A model generated the notes under the pieces. It was not told the DNA's origin and searched no databases. It saw nothing but the letters and a program-made list of their open reading frames with translations. DNA of 64,000 bases, from positions 4,405,501 through 4,469,500 of the forward strand of contig NZ_CP067341.1 of the NCBI RefSeq assembly GCF_016638705.1. The letters run 5' to 3'. Positions 26,706-35,788 of this stretch are shown in pieces; position 1 is the stretch's first letter, and the number at the start of each line of letters is the position of its first letter. This stretch comes from Lysinibacillus agricola. Lineage in GTDB: Bacteria; Bacillota; Bacilli; Bacillales_A; Planococcaceae. The position numbers and the translations under genes were made by a program.

Positions 26706-26725
26706 ATTCATATTATGATATGAAT
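26706..26725. promoter_or_regulatory. perfect dyad upstream of the MFS gene, operator candidate
   Basis: ATTCATATTATGATATGAAT: two 8-bp arms around TATG, 19 bases before the GTG start. No regulator gene is adjacent. Confidence 0.4.
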
Positions 26726-26766
26726 TTACAAAATTGTATAGTTTTTCGAAAAATACCAAATGAAAT

Positions 26767-26795
26767 TTGACTGAATATTAAAAAAATTGTATATT
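26767..26795 (+). promoter_or_regulatory. sigma-A-type promoter of the beta-propeller gene
   Basis: TTGACT (26767-26772), a 17-base spacer, then TATATT (26790-26795). The coding start is 87 bases downstream. Confidence 0.65.
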
Positions 26796-26881
26796 TAGAT
26801 GTAATAATGGGAGGTGATTAGATTCTAGCCTAATAGTTAAGAAAAGTCTAAGTCTAAATTTTAAAAAAGGAGAGGGTATTC

Positions 26882-27802
26882 ATGTTAAAAACTAAGTTGA
26901 ATTTATCGAAAGGTAAAATTGAAGTATTTGCAACTAATTTACAGACGCCTTCGCATATGGAATGGACAAAAGATGGTAGACTATTAGTTTCTGAAACAAG
27001 TGCTGGAAGGGTAAGCGATATTACTAATGGTGGGAAAATTACAGAGAACAATGTGGTTTATGATGGTTTAAATGGACCTTCAAGCATTGTTCCTTTAGAA
27101 GACGGTAGAATTTATGTTTGCGAAACCTTTGCAAATAGAGTAACAAATATAGGTAAAGATAATGACAATAAAAAGCTGAATTTTGATAATTTTAACCGTC
27201 CTTATAGCATAGTTGTACAGGATGGTAATTTAGAAATTGTTGAAAGAGAATCGAGCTTTTCAAATAGAGTAGTTAAAATTAATATGGAAAATGGTGAAAG
27301 CCATACGAAGATAACTAACATTCCAGCTCTACCATTACCTGGTTTAGAGGGATTGCTACCTACGGAACAATTTAACGATGACTTTAAAGAGAATTGGTTC
27401 CTATACTCTGGGTGTTCGGGCTGGAAAGCAAACTTATTGGATAAAGAAGGTAATATTTATTCTCTTTCTAGTAGTTCTGTCATGGGAACTATTGTGTACG
27501 ACCCTGACATACCAACAACATTCTTGGACTTAGTAGATATGTTTGATCCAATTGCTACAGGTTTAGATTTAATGGGCGGGATGATTCAAAATAAAAATAA
27601 TCTTATGTTATATGTCACACAACCAAGAAAAGGGACTATAATGGAGATTAACCCATTTGAAAATAGAGATTATAGATTTACCCCACCAATTGTACAGGGA
27701 TTGAATTTCCCAACTTGTATTAGATTTAGTCCCGATTTCAAAGAAGCCTATGTTTGTAGTTCACCAACAGGTTCTGTTTGGAGATTTTATGATTTTGATT
27801 AA
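26882..27802 (+). CDS. beta-propeller protein (SMP-30/NHL-like), function unknown
   Basis: A 306-residue cytosolic protein without signal peptide. Repeated blades of the type GLNGPSSIVPLEDGRIYVCE, MEWTKDGRLLVSETSAGRV and FPTCIRFSPDFKEAYVCSSP suggest a six-bladed propeller related to SMP-30/gluconolactonase, NHL or Vgb proteins. Metal-binding residues of true gluconolactonases cannot be assigned. AAGGAGAGGG precedes ATG 26882, and a clear promoter lies at 26767-26795. It is divergent from the MFS gene and shares its AT-rich character. It could be a lactonase or lyase, but this is not supported by specific residues. Confidence 0.65.
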   Translation: MLKTKLNLSKGKIEVFATNLQTPSHMEWTKDGRLLVSETSAGRVSDITNGGKITENNVVYDGLNGPSSIVPLEDGRIYVCETFANRVTNIGKDNDNKKLNFDNFNRPYSIVVQDGNLEIVERESSFSNRVVKINMENGESHTKITNIPALPLPGLEGLLPTEQFNDDFKENWFLYSGCSGWKANLLDKEGNIYSLSSSSVMGTIVYDPDIPTTFLDLVDMFDPIATGLDLMGGMIQNKNNLMLYVTQPRKGTIMEINPFENRDYRFTPPIVQGLNFPTCIRFSPDFKEAYVCSSPTGSVWRFYDFD

Positions 27803-27845
27803 AAATAGATTATAATACCTAGATCATTCACCAACATATACAAAA

Positions 27846-27890
27846 TCCCACAGAATAACTGACCGATCAGCTTTTCTGTGGGACTCTCTT
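27846..27890 (+). terminator. terminator of the beta-propeller gene
   Basis: TCCCACAGAA (27846-27855) pairs with TTCTGTGGGA (27874-27883), followed by CTCTCTTTTT. Confidence 0.85.
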
Positions 27891-27973
27891 TTTAACTTAA
27901 GAGATGAAAAAAAAATCCATTTCTATTAAAGTTATTGCTACCAACCAAACACCAAAGAAAGGATTCTTATAAT

Positions 27974-28279
27974 CTCAAACTTCGTAGCTAGATAAACCAT
28001 CCCAAAACAGATGGCTGTAAGTTGCACTATTATAAATTTATCTTTCTTGACACTATTTTTAGGTATACAAAAAGAACCTCATTCTTTGATAATAGTGCGA
28101 TTGACTAAAAAAACACTACCAAAGCAGAAGAGGTGCTTTAATTGAGCTTTTTAATGGTACGTTGAAACATATCGATTTTAAGATTCAAAAATTCATTAAA
28201 GGTCAACTTCAGCAATGGATTATCGACCTTCCTAGTTATATCAAGGCTTATTTACCGATTTCATTGTGAGAAATTTGTG
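27974..28279 (+). mobile_element. 306-bp internally deleted (MITE-like) relative of the IS4 element
   Basis: The left end CTCAAACTTCGTA (27974-27986) and right end TGAGAAATTTGTG (28267-28279) correspond to the termini of the 5259-6798 IS. The left hairpin region (AACCTCATTCTTTGATAATA then AGTG, ending GAAGAGGTGCTTT) is kept. It is joined after only a few codons to the last ~75 bases of the transposase (GGTCAACTTCAGCAATGGAT, then a stretch matching ISQLPSYIKAYLPIS). Flanks TTATAAT and TTATTAA are similar but not identical. It is non-autonomous. Confidence 0.82.
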
Positions 28280-28296
28280 TTATTAAGATAAATGTT

Positions 28297-28853
28297 TTAC
28301 CTCATTATAAAAATTAATCTCTTCCATTGATTTTTTCGATACTCTATTTCACTCAAACCAGTATTTTTAAGCAAGGTTTTTCCAGAACCAAGTTATCGTT
28401 CGATAATGCTGCTAAAATTTGCATTTATGACCGCTCCATGGACTACAAGGATAACGTACTTATCAGACATACTCCATTTTTATTTTCTGTAACCCCTCTA
28501 ATACTCTATTTGTTAAATTCTCTCTAGACTCTTGATTTGGATAATTTTTTGAGGATACATTCTTCTTCTTTCTTCTATCGATAAACCTTCTACATCACCA
28601 TAATCTCATTCACTAAATCGGAACATTTCTAGTAAAGGAATGTTTATTTCTTCTTTAATAATCATTGCCGCTTGCTTTACTCGTAATAAGGGACTACTAA
28701 TAATAACATCCCATTTATTTTTAGATAAATAGTAAGCGCACTGCTTTGCATATCAATGCCTGTATCATTTAACAGAATATTCATTCTCTCTTATAGTTTT
28801 CCAGGCTTATTCCATTCAGTTTCCCCATGTCGCACAATACAAATTCTAGTCAA
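28297..28853 (-). pseudogene. histidine phosphatase (phosphoglycerate-mutase-like), disrupted
   Basis: From TTG 28853, after GGGGGAG, the protein reads LTRICIVRHGETEWNKPGKL and stops. Across several frames the rest can be followed: MNILLNDTGID, then DVIISSPLLR-like codons (NGMLLLVVPYY in the shifted frame), IIKEEINIPLLEMFRFSE, a stop, DYGDVEGLSIEERR, later VILVVHGAVINANFSS and GKTLLKNTGLSEIEYRKNQW. The catalytic RHGET and the second His (VVHGAV) are visible, but multiple stops and shifts make it dead. Its 3' end abuts the deleted IS copy. Confidence 0.82.
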
Positions 28854-28960
28854 ATTCTCTCTCCCCCAATTGTTTAGATTAAATCTCAAAACAATTATAC
28901 TATTCTTACTATGTAAAATAATTATTATCCCGACTAATAAAGATCGATAAAATGTAAAAA

Positions 28961-28986
28961 AAGACAGAATCAAAATTTGATTCTGC
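28961..28986 (-). terminator. terminator of leuS
   Basis: GCAGAATCAAA pairs with TTTGATTCTGT on the minus strand, followed by CTTTTTTTACATT. Confidence 0.8.
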
Positions 28987-29102
28987 CTTTAATCTTATAT
29001 TAATGAAATGATCCAACCATCAAAAGTACTTCCGTTAAGACTCCAGTTCTGTAGCAAGTAATCTTAACTTTTATAGAAGCATGTAAATGGTGTTTCTTTC
29101 AT

Positions 29103-31517
29103 TTATTTTACGACGATATTCACAAGCTTGCCTGGAATGACAATTACTTTTACTAAGTTTTTGCCTGCCATATACTCTTGTACTTTGCCATCAGCAAGTG
29201 CTACTTTTTCAATTTCTTCTTTTGAAGCGTCTTTTGCTACGATGATTTTTGCACGTACTTTACCGGCCACTTGAACTGCGACTTCCACTTCATCATCAAC
29301 AAGTTTAGACTCATCAAATGCTGGCCATTCCTTATATGAAAGTGTTTCATCATGACCTAATATCTGCCATAACTCTTCAGCAACGTGTGGAACCATCGGA
29401 GCTAACATTTTCACAAAGCCTTCAGCATATGCTGTTGGAATAACATCTGCTTTGTAGCAATCATTGATGAATACCATCATTTGTGAAATAGCTGTATTAA
29501 AGCGAATACCTTCATAATCCTCTGTCACTTTTTTCACAGTTTGATGGTATGATTTTTCAAGCGCCTTGTCATCAGAGGCTTGAATTTTCGCAGCGATTGT
29601 TCCATCTTCATTGACAAATAGACGCCAAATACGATCTAAGAAGCGACGTGCTCCGTCCAAGCCATTTGTTGACCATGCAACAGATGCTTCAAGTGGACCC
29701 ATAAACATTTCATATAAACGTAAAGTATCGGCACCGTGTGAAGAAATGATTTCATCAGGGTTGACGACATTGCCTTTCGATTTAGACATTTTTTCATTAC
29801 CTTCACCAAGAATCATCCCTTGGTTAAATAATTTTTGGAATGGCTCTTTCGTGTGTACGACACCTAAATCGTAAAGTACTTTATGCCAGAAGCGAGCGTA
29901 AAGTAAGTGTAATACTGCATGCTCTGCCCCACCGATATAAATATCAACTGGTAACCAGCGTTTAAGCAACTCAGGATCTGCAATTGCCTCTTTGTTCGTT
30001 GGATCAATATAGCGTAAGAAGTACCAGCTAGAACCTGCCCACTGAGGCATTGTATTCGTTTCACGACGACCTTTTTTACCTGTTTCCGGATCAACAACAT
30101 TTACCCATTCTGAAATATTCGCTAATGGTGATTCACCTGTACCCGAAGGACGAATATTATCAGTTTTTGGTAGTATTAATGGCAATTCTGATTCTGGTAC
30201 TGGCGTAATTGATCCATCTTCCCAATGGATCATTGGGATTGGCTCTCCCCAGTAACGCTGGCGGGAGAATAACCAGTCACGCAGACGGTATGAGATTTTC
30301 TTCTCCCCTACGCCTTTTTCCTCAAGCCATTCAATTGCCTTAGCAATACCGTCCTCTTTGTTTAAGCCATCAAGGAAGTCAGAGTTAATGTGCTTACCAT
30401 CTCCTATGAATGCTTCTTTGCTGATGTCTCCACCTTCAAGTACAGGAATAATTTCTAAGCCAAATTCTGTTGCGAATTCATAGTCGCGTTCATCATGTGC
30501 TGGAACTGCCATGATTGCACCAGTACCATATGATACTAATACGTAGTCCGCAATCCAAATTGGCACTTTTTTACCGTTAATCGGGTTTACTGCATAGGCA
30601 CCTGTGAATACGCCTGTTTTTTCTTTCGCTAAGTCTGTACGTTCTAAATCAGATTTCATTTTTACTTTTTCTAGATAAGCATCTACAGCTTGTCGTTGTT
30701 CAGCAGTTGTAATTTGTTCCACTAATTTATGCTCAGGTGCAAGTACACAGTATGTAGCGCCAAATAATGTATCAGGACGAGTTGTAAACACTGTGAAGTT
30801 TTCATCTGTGCCATCAATACCGAATATTACTTCTGCACCTTCCGAACGACCAATCCAGTTTCGCTGCATATCCTTAATAGATTCTGGCCAATCAACTTCC
30901 TCTAAGTCGTCGATTAAACGGTCTGCATAGGCAGTAATTTTTAGCATCCATTGCTTCATTGGACGACGTTCTACTGGGTGACCACCACGTTCTGACTTCC
31001 CATCAATAACTTCTTCGTTTGCAAGTACTGTTCCAAGTGCTGGGCACCAGTTTACAGCCACTTCATCCACATACGCCAAGCCTTTTTTATAAAGTTGGAT
31101 AAAAATCCATTGTGTCCATTTGTAATATTCTGGGTCTGTTGTGTTAATTTCACGATCCCAATCATAGCTAAAGCCTAGCTCTTGAATTTGACGTTTAAAT
31201 GTCGCAATATTTTTTGCTGTAAATTCTGCTGGGTCATTCCCCGTATCAAGTGCATATTGTTCTGCTGGTAAACCGAATGCATCCCAGCCCATAGGATGTA
31301 AGACATTATAGCCTTGCATGCGCTTGAAGCGTGAAAGAATATCTGTCGCTGTGTATCCTTCTGGGTGCCCCACATGAAGACCTGCACCTGATGGATATGG
31401 GAACATATCTAACGCATAAAATTTTGGTTTTTCCATTTCATTTTCAGTTTTGAAAGTTTTATTATCAGCCCAATATTGCTGCCATTTTTTTTCGATTTGT
31501 TGATGATTAAAGCTCAC
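29103..31517 (-). CDS. leuS: leucyl-tRNA synthetase
   Basis: An 804-residue class Ia aminoacyl-tRNA synthetase. The HIGH-type motif is [20 protein letters not shown], the editing (CP1) domain contains [19 protein letters not shown], and the KMSKS motif is [16 protein letters not shown]. The C-terminal anticodon-binding and LeuS C-terminal domains are complete, and length is normal. The start is GTG 31517 ([16 protein letters not shown]) after AAAGGAGGA. Expression is controlled by the T-box leader at 31574-31825. Confidence 0.98.
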   Translation of the reverse strand: MSFNHQQIEKKWQQYWADNKTFKTENEMEKPKFYALDMFPYPSGAGLHVGHPEGYTATDILSRFKRMQGYNVLHPMGWDAFGLPAEQYALDTGNDPAEFTAKNIATFKRQIQELGFSYDWDREINTTDPEYYKWTQWIFIQLYKKGLAYVDEVAVNWCPALGTVLANEEVIDGKSERGGHPVERRPMKQWMLKITAYADRLIDDLEEVDWPESIKDMQRNWIGRSEGAEVIFGIDGTDENFTVFTTRPDTLFGATYCVLAPEHKLVEQITTAEQRQAVDAYLEKVKMKSDLERTDLAKEKTGVFTGAYAVNPINGKKVPIWIADYVLVSYGTGAIMAVPAHDERDYEFATEFGLEIIPVLEGGDISKEAFIGDGKHINSDFLDGLNKEDGIAKAIEWLEEKGVGEKKISYRLRDWLFSRQRYWGEPIPMIHWEDGSITPVPESELPLILPKTDNIRPSGTGESPLANISEWVNVVDPETGKKGRRETNTMPQWAGSSWYFLRYIDPTNKEAIADPELLKRWLPVDIYIGGAEHAVLHLLYARFWHKVLYDLGVVHTKEPFQKLFNQGMILGEGNEKMSKSKGNVVNPDEIISSHGADTLRLYEMFMGPLEASVAWSTNGLDGARRFLDRIWRLFVNEDGTIAAKIQASDDKALEKSYHQTVKKVTEDYEGIRFNTAISQMMVFINDCYKADVIPTAYAEGFVKMLAPMVPHVAEELWQILGHDETLSYKEWPAFDESKLVDDEVEVAVQVAGKVRAKIIVAKDASKEEIEKVALADGKVQEYMAGKNLVKVIVIPGKLVNIVVK

Positions 31518-31573
31518 GATTTTTCCTCCTTTAAACTTGTAATGTTACTCATCGTAAGAATTGACAAAATATT

Positions 31574-31825
31574 TAAAAAAACAAAAAACTCGCCCCTTTC
31601 TTAGTCAGAAAGGGACGAGAGAATTCGTATCTCCCGCGGTACCACCCAAATTAGTGATCACACTCGGCTTTAGCTTCCTTAACGCGGAAGGAACGGCACG
31701 CGTTATTCACGCGGGCAGACTCAGAAGGCGAGTTCAATTTGCTTTCCTACTAGCTCCCACCAACCGCTAGCTCTCTAAAAAGAACCACAAATTTACTATT
31801 CCTCATCACTGTCTTTACATGTATT
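31574..31825 (-). promoter_or_regulatory. T-box leader of leuS with CUC (Leu) specifier
   Basis: Reading leftwards, Stem I starts at about 31815 (ACAGTGATGAGGAATAGTA), contains AGAGAGCTAGCGGTTGGTGG and the specifier segment TTGAACTCGCC, in which CTC lies at 31732-31730. The invariant T-box TGGTACCGCG (within 31633-31647) lies in the antiterminator. The terminator CTCGTCCCTTTCT/AGAAAGGGGCGAG (31589-31619) is followed by a T tract. Uncharged tRNA-Leu should promote readthrough into leuS. Confidence 0.95.
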
Positions 31826-31831
31826 GCATTT

Positions 31832-31860
31832 ATTCTAATGGAAAGTTTTGAAAAGCACAA
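31832..31860 (-). promoter_or_regulatory. promoter of the leuS T-box transcript
   Basis: TTGTGC (31860-31855), a 17-base spacer and TAGAAT (31837-31832) lie just ahead of the T-box leader. Confidence 0.65.
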
Positions 31861-31925
31861 GCCTTTGTTTATATACTACCCATTACTGAACAATTATATC
31901 CTTTTTTCCTTATATCGCTATAAAG

Positions 31926-31980
31926 TGAAACTTTAATCAGTAGGGATTTTTCTTCATCCCCACTGATTATTAGCTTTCAC
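31926..31980 (-). terminator. AATCAGTGGGG-family stem-loop after sulP
   Basis: CTTTAATCAGTAGGGA and TCCCCACTGATTA pair across TTTTTCTTCA, with outer GTGAAA/TTTCAC arms. It lies past the sulP stop and probably terminates arsR-sulP. Confidence 0.55.
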
Positions 31981-32026
31981 CAATCGGGCTTTTACACCTA
32001 ACTTCTTCGCTTTCGGCACAGTTAAA

Positions 32027-33751
32027 TTACTGCCCGTTAATGCGAGATAATTCCTGACATTCACGAAAAGCAAAATGCTTACACCCAATGCATTGATTTG
32101 TATCTAAATAGCTTAGAGCTTTATTTATCGCTTCCCCTGTATGCGGATAGAAATTTTCCTCACCGATTTCATCATATAAGCCATTGTGCTGTAGTACCCT
32201 TTTTAATTCATCTTGCACACCTGTAACTAAAATGGTGCCACCCTGGGCTTTAAAATTCCGGATGACATTACCAAAATATGCCTCACCTGTTGAATCCATA
32301 AAAGGCACTTTACTCATACGTAATATTAAAGCTTTTTGCTGTTGCTGAATGGAACTTACAATTGCCTCCTCAAAAGTTTGGGCTGCACCAAAGAAAAGTG
32401 GGCCCTCAATTGTATAAATACTAATTTGTGGACAATCCCGCTTCTGATGAACAACATGTGATTGCACTTTTCCGCTCTTTAACGAATGGTCTGGTAATAC
32501 CTTTGTTACTACAAGCTTTTCGCTCATACGCTTCGCAAATAATACGACTGCTAATACGAGCCCAACCTCTACAGCTAGTGTTAAACTTGTAAAAACAGTG
32601 AGAAGAAACGTAATCATTAAAACGAGGGAATCTCCTGATTTTAATTTAACGATATGCGCAAAATGCTTTTGCTCACTCATATTCCAAGCCACAACCATTA
32701 AAACTGGAGCCATACTTGCCAATGGAATATGGGAAGCAAAAGGCGCTAATAATAATAAAGTGACTAATACAAATACCCCATGAATAATACCTGACATTGG
32801 TGATACTGCACCTGTTTTAATATTTGTCGCAGTACGGGCAATAGCACCCGTTGCAGGAATCCCTCCAAAGAAAGGAGTGACGATATTAGCAATCCCTTGA
32901 CCAACAAGTTCTCGATTACTATTATGTTTTGTATTTGTCATCCCATCCGCTACTACCGCAGATAGAAGTGATTCAATTCCACCAAGCATGGCTATCACAA
33001 ATGCTGGTCCAATAAGTAGCTGAATTCGCTCTAATGTGATATCTGGTATTGCAAAATTCGGTAATGAATTTGGGATTTCACCATAGGCTGTTGCTATTGT
33101 GGCAACTTGTCCAGAAAAAAAGAACGTTGCAACAAGCGTAGAAACTACAATGCCTGCTAACGCCCCTGGAACTTTGGGTAAAACTTTCGGTGTGATTAAA
33201 ATAATGATAAGACTAATGATTGCCGTTAAAATACTATAAAAGTTTGTCGTACCAATATGCAAAACAATTTCTTTTATATTGTCAATAAAATACTCATGTC
33301 TTTTAATATTAGTCAAACCTAAGAAATTGGCAATTTGGCCTGTAAAAATAATAACTGCAATTCCTGCTGTAAAACCTATTGTCACGGGACGAGGGATAAA
33401 TTTTATTAATGAGCCAAGTTTAAACAAACCCATTAAGCACAAAATAATCCCGGCCATTAATCCAGCAATTAGTAAGTTTTCATAGCCATACGAAATGACT
33501 ATCCCTAGCAGAATTGGCACAAACGCACCTGTAGGTCCCCCAATTTGATACTTCGAACCACCAAAAAGAGAAATAAGTATTCCAGCAATAAAAGCTGTAT
33601 ATATTCCATACTCCGGCTTAACACCTGACGCAATGGCAAAGGACATTGCCAGTGGTATTGCCACAATCCCCACAACAATCCCTGAAATTAAATCTTTCTT
33701 CAAATGATGAACTGAATATCCCTCATATCGCCCTGTAAACAGTGACTTCAT
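32027..33751 (-). CDS. SulP-family anion transporter with STAS domain
   Basis: A 574-residue protein. Residues 1-400 form the SulP membrane domain (AIPLAMSFAIASGVKPEYGI, PTGAFVPIL, FFGGIPATGAIARTATNIKT), and residues about 430-545 a STAS domain (VPFMDSTGEAYFGNVIRNFK). The tail CIGCKHFAFRECQELSRING adds three cysteines beyond STAS. The family moves sulfate, bicarbonate or other anions; here the substrate is unknown. It lies 66 bases downstream of the arsR-type gene and is probably co-transcribed with and repressed by it. Confidence 0.88.
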   Translation of the reverse strand: MKSLFTGRYEGYSVHHLKKDLISGIVVGIVAIPLAMSFAIASGVKPEYGIYTAFIAGILISLFGGSKYQIGGPTGAFVPILLGIVISYGYENLLIAGLMAGIILCLMGLFKLGSLIKFIPRPVTIGFTAGIAVIIFTGQIANFLGLTNIKRHEYFIDNIKEIVLHIGTTNFYSILTAIISLIIILITPKVLPKVPGALAGIVVSTLVATFFFSGQVATIATAYGEIPNSLPNFAIPDITLERIQLLIGPAFVIAMLGGIESLLSAVVADGMTNTKHNSNRELVGQGIANIVTPFFGGIPATGAIARTATNIKTGAVSPMSGIIHGVFVLVTLLLLAPFASHIPLASMAPVLMVVAWNMSEQKHFAHIVKLKSGDSLVLMITFLLTVFTSLTLAVEVGLVLAVVLFAKRMSEKLVVTKVLPDHSLKSGKVQSHVVHQKRDCPQISIYTIEGPLFFGAAQTFEEAIVSSIQQQQKALILRMSKVPFMDSTGEAYFGNVIRNFKAQGGTILVTGVQDELKRVLQHNGLYDEIGEENFYPHTGEAINKALSYLDTNQCIGCKHFAFRECQELSRINGQ

Positions 33752-33817
33752 CTATAAATCTTCCCTTCAAAATAATAAGTAAGGTAAATGTTTTATAAGA
33801 TCTCCAGTTTACAAACA

Positions 33818-34165
33818 CTACATATCCTCTTCATTATTTTCGTTAATGGTCATCTCTTCTAATCTTGTAATTGTATTTATTAAGTGATTGTTGAAAATAT
33901 CTTTTGCTACACCAAGTAATTCTCCAATCATCGGATCGCTTAAAGAATAGTAAACTTTTTTACCCTCTTTCGTCCCATACACAATATTTTTGCCTCGTAA
34001 TACACTTAATTGCTGTGAGACAGCTGAGCCCTCTTTTTCTAAGCAGCTTTGTATTTCATTGACACTTTTCTTACCATCCACCAGTAATTCCAATATTCTA
34101 ATTCGTAATGGATGTGCTAAAGCTTTAAAAAAATCTGCCTTAAATTGCTGCAAGCCCTCTTCCAC
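33818..34165 (-). CDS. ArsR/SmtB-family repressor
   Basis: A 115-residue winged-helix protein starting at GTG 34165, with GGAGGG six bases upstream; the frame opens at 34195, but that part contains the ribosome site. ArsR hallmarks are ADFFKALAHPLRIRILELLV, KSVNEIQSCLEKEGSAVSQQ (HTH) and LRGKNIVYGTKEGKKVYYSL. There is a single cysteine in the alpha-3 region (EIQSCLEKEG) and no CxC or CxxD motif, so the effector is not evident. It is the first gene of an operon with sulP and is preceded by an operator-like palindrome overlapping the start point. Confidence 0.88.
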   Translation of the reverse strand: MEEGLQQFKADFFKALAHPLRIRILELLVDGKKSVNEIQSCLEKEGSAVSQQLSVLRGKNIVYGTKEGKKVYYSLSDPMIGELLGVAKDIFNNHLINTITRLEEMTINENNEEDM

Positions 34166-34195
34166 ATTTATCCCTCCAAGGAACTTCATCTTCAT

Positions 34196-34253
34196 ATATT
34201 CAAATATTTGAATATGTATGATTGATTGTACGCTAATAGATGCTATTTTTCAA
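34196..34253 (-). promoter_or_regulatory. promoter and palindromic operator of arsR-sulP
   Basis: On the minus strand TTGAAA (34253-34248), a 17-base spacer and TACAAT (34230-34225). The perfect 20-bp palindrome ATATTCAAATATTTGAATAT (34196-34215) follows and overlaps about +3 to +22. This layout is classical for ArsR-type autorepression. Confidence 0.75.
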
Positions 34254-34262
34254 CACAAGACA

Positions 34263-34306
34263 TAAAAAAAGAGCGAAAAACGTGTTTCCCACACATTTTT
34301 CCGCTC
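34263..34306. terminator. bidirectional terminator between yttB and arsR promoter
   Basis: GAGCGAAAAACGTGT and ACACATTTTTCCGCTC form the stem; A-tracts at 34264-34270 give the minus-strand U-run that ends yttB. Confidence 0.75.
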
Positions 34307-34337
34307 GTTCCGAAAGTATTTTTGTTAATTTTTACTA

Positions 34338-35516
34338 TCAATCTGTCACTATTTTATTCTTTCGTAAAGGATAATCATAGATAAGACATGGAATAATTGC
34401 AAACAATACAATAATTACTAGGATTAATACGAGTGCAACCATTCCAAATTGATCAACCATAATACCACCAAATAAAGGTCCAATCATACGACCTGCTGTT
34501 GCCGCACTATTGATAATCCCTTGATAAAAGCCCTGCCGTCCTTTTGGTGCAAGCTGATTGGCGATGGTAGGTAAAGCGGGCGTATAAAACATTTCGCCAA
34601 AAGTTAGCACTACCATGGCGGCTGCAAACATTTTAAAATCACTCGCAAAGGCAATGATTCCAAAGGATAAGGCGATAAGGGTAATACCAAATACTAATTG
34701 ACGTTTTAATTTATTTTCCCAACGCTTCACTAGAGGTGCAATTAGCGGTTGCCCTAAAACGATGAGTAGACCATTAATAGTCCATAATAAGCTGTACTGT
34801 TTCAATCCTAATCCTAGATCTTGCGTATAGGAAGAAATAGTCGCACTCCATTGTGAATATGCTAGCCAGCATAGCACAGAGGACGAACTTATAATTAATA
34901 ATGCATAAAACGGTGCTTTATTAATTATTCGCTTACTTTCACTCACTACATTTTTCGGTGCAATGCTACCCTCTTCTAGTCGTTTAAAAGTAAATAATGC
35001 TATAAAAAAGAACAATATATACATAGCTAAGTTGACCTTGAATACGTAGTCAAATTGGTAATCAGCAACAACACCAGCAAGTGCAGGTCCAATTGCCACT
35101 CCTAGATTTTGAGCTAAATAAATTGCGTTAAAGGCCTTTCGTCCGCCCTCAGGCCATGCCGTTCCAGCTAAAGCAAACATTCCAGGGAATACGATACCTC
35201 CACTAAAGCCCAGTACCATTAAGATCCACACATAATGTGGCCAACCATGCCAAATCGTTAAAGTAATTAATGAGGCAATCGTCAAAAGAATGCCAAACAT
35301 TATGGATTTATAGCCACCTATTCTATCAAATAAATACCCACCTAATAGATTCCCTAATACGCCAGCAGCAGAATTCAACATCAACACAAAGCCAGCCATC
35401 GCAAGGGACTTCCCTAAATAATCGTGCATATAAATGGCATTTAAAGGCCATAAAAAAGAGTTGCCCGTTGTGTTCACAAGCATTCCGATAATTAAAAACC
35501 AAACACTTTTTGGCAT
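34338..35516 (-). CDS. yttB: MFS transporter, YttB-like
   Basis: A 392-residue, 12-helix MFS transporter. The loop 2-3 block is LGNLLGGYLFDRIGGYKSIM, and the second half has GLLIVLGQPLIAPLVKRWEN. Sequence and position (near ytqA and the aminoacyl-synthetase gene) match B. subtilis YttB, whose substrate is unknown. CGGAGGT precedes ATG 35516. It is monocistronic. Confidence 0.82.
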   Translation of the reverse strand: MPKSVWFLIIGMLVNTTGNSFLWPLNAIYMHDYLGKSLAMAGFVLMLNSAAGVLGNLLGGYLFDRIGGYKSIMFGILLTIASLITLTIWHGWPHYVWILMVLGFSGGIVFPGMFALAGTAWPEGGRKAFNAIYLAQNLGVAIGPALAGVVADYQFDYVFKVNLAMYILFFFIALFTFKRLEEGSIAPKNVVSESKRIINKAPFYALLIISSSSVLCWLAYSQWSATISSYTQDLGLGLKQYSLLWTINGLLIVLGQPLIAPLVKRWENKLKRQLVFGITLIALSFGIIAFASDFKMFAAAMVVLTFGEMFYTPALPTIANQLAPKGRQGFYQGIINSAATAGRMIGPLFGGIMVDQFGMVALVLILVIIVLFAIIPCLIYDYPLRKNKIVTD

Positions 35517-35612
35517 AGAATGACCTCCGTTATTTCGCTACTCTAAATAGTTAGTTTATGTTGAAAAATACAAAAGCACAAGAAAAATAATTTTACTCTT
35601 TTTACATAGGCT

Positions 35613-35738
35613 TTAAACTACTTTTTGTGTAGGTTTCGGTTGGCCCTCCTCATGATTTTCTTCGGTCGAAGTACTTTTTGCTCGCCTCCCCCGCGGTTTG
35701 CTCCAGTCACCCACATAATTATTAAATTCTTCCCTCAT
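35613..35738 (-). CDS. possible 41-residue hydrophilic protein
   Basis: ATG 35738 opens MREEFNNYVGDWSKPRGRRA, continues KSTSTEENHEEGQPKPTQKV and V, then TAA. The coding DNA is GC-richer than its surroundings, as if selected for protein. However, no good ribosome site precedes the ATG and an in-frame stop bars a longer form. The basic-acidic low-complexity tail suggests a small nucleic-acid-binding or spore-type protein, but nothing specific is recognised. It lies 96 bases upstream of yttB on the same strand. Confidence 0.35.
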   Translation of the reverse strand: MREEFNNYVGDWSKPRGRRAKSTSTEENHEEGQPKPTQKVV

Positions 35739-35788
35739 GACGGAAACATCAGCACGTGATAAAATATAGTGTTAGAGGAGTGAAATAA

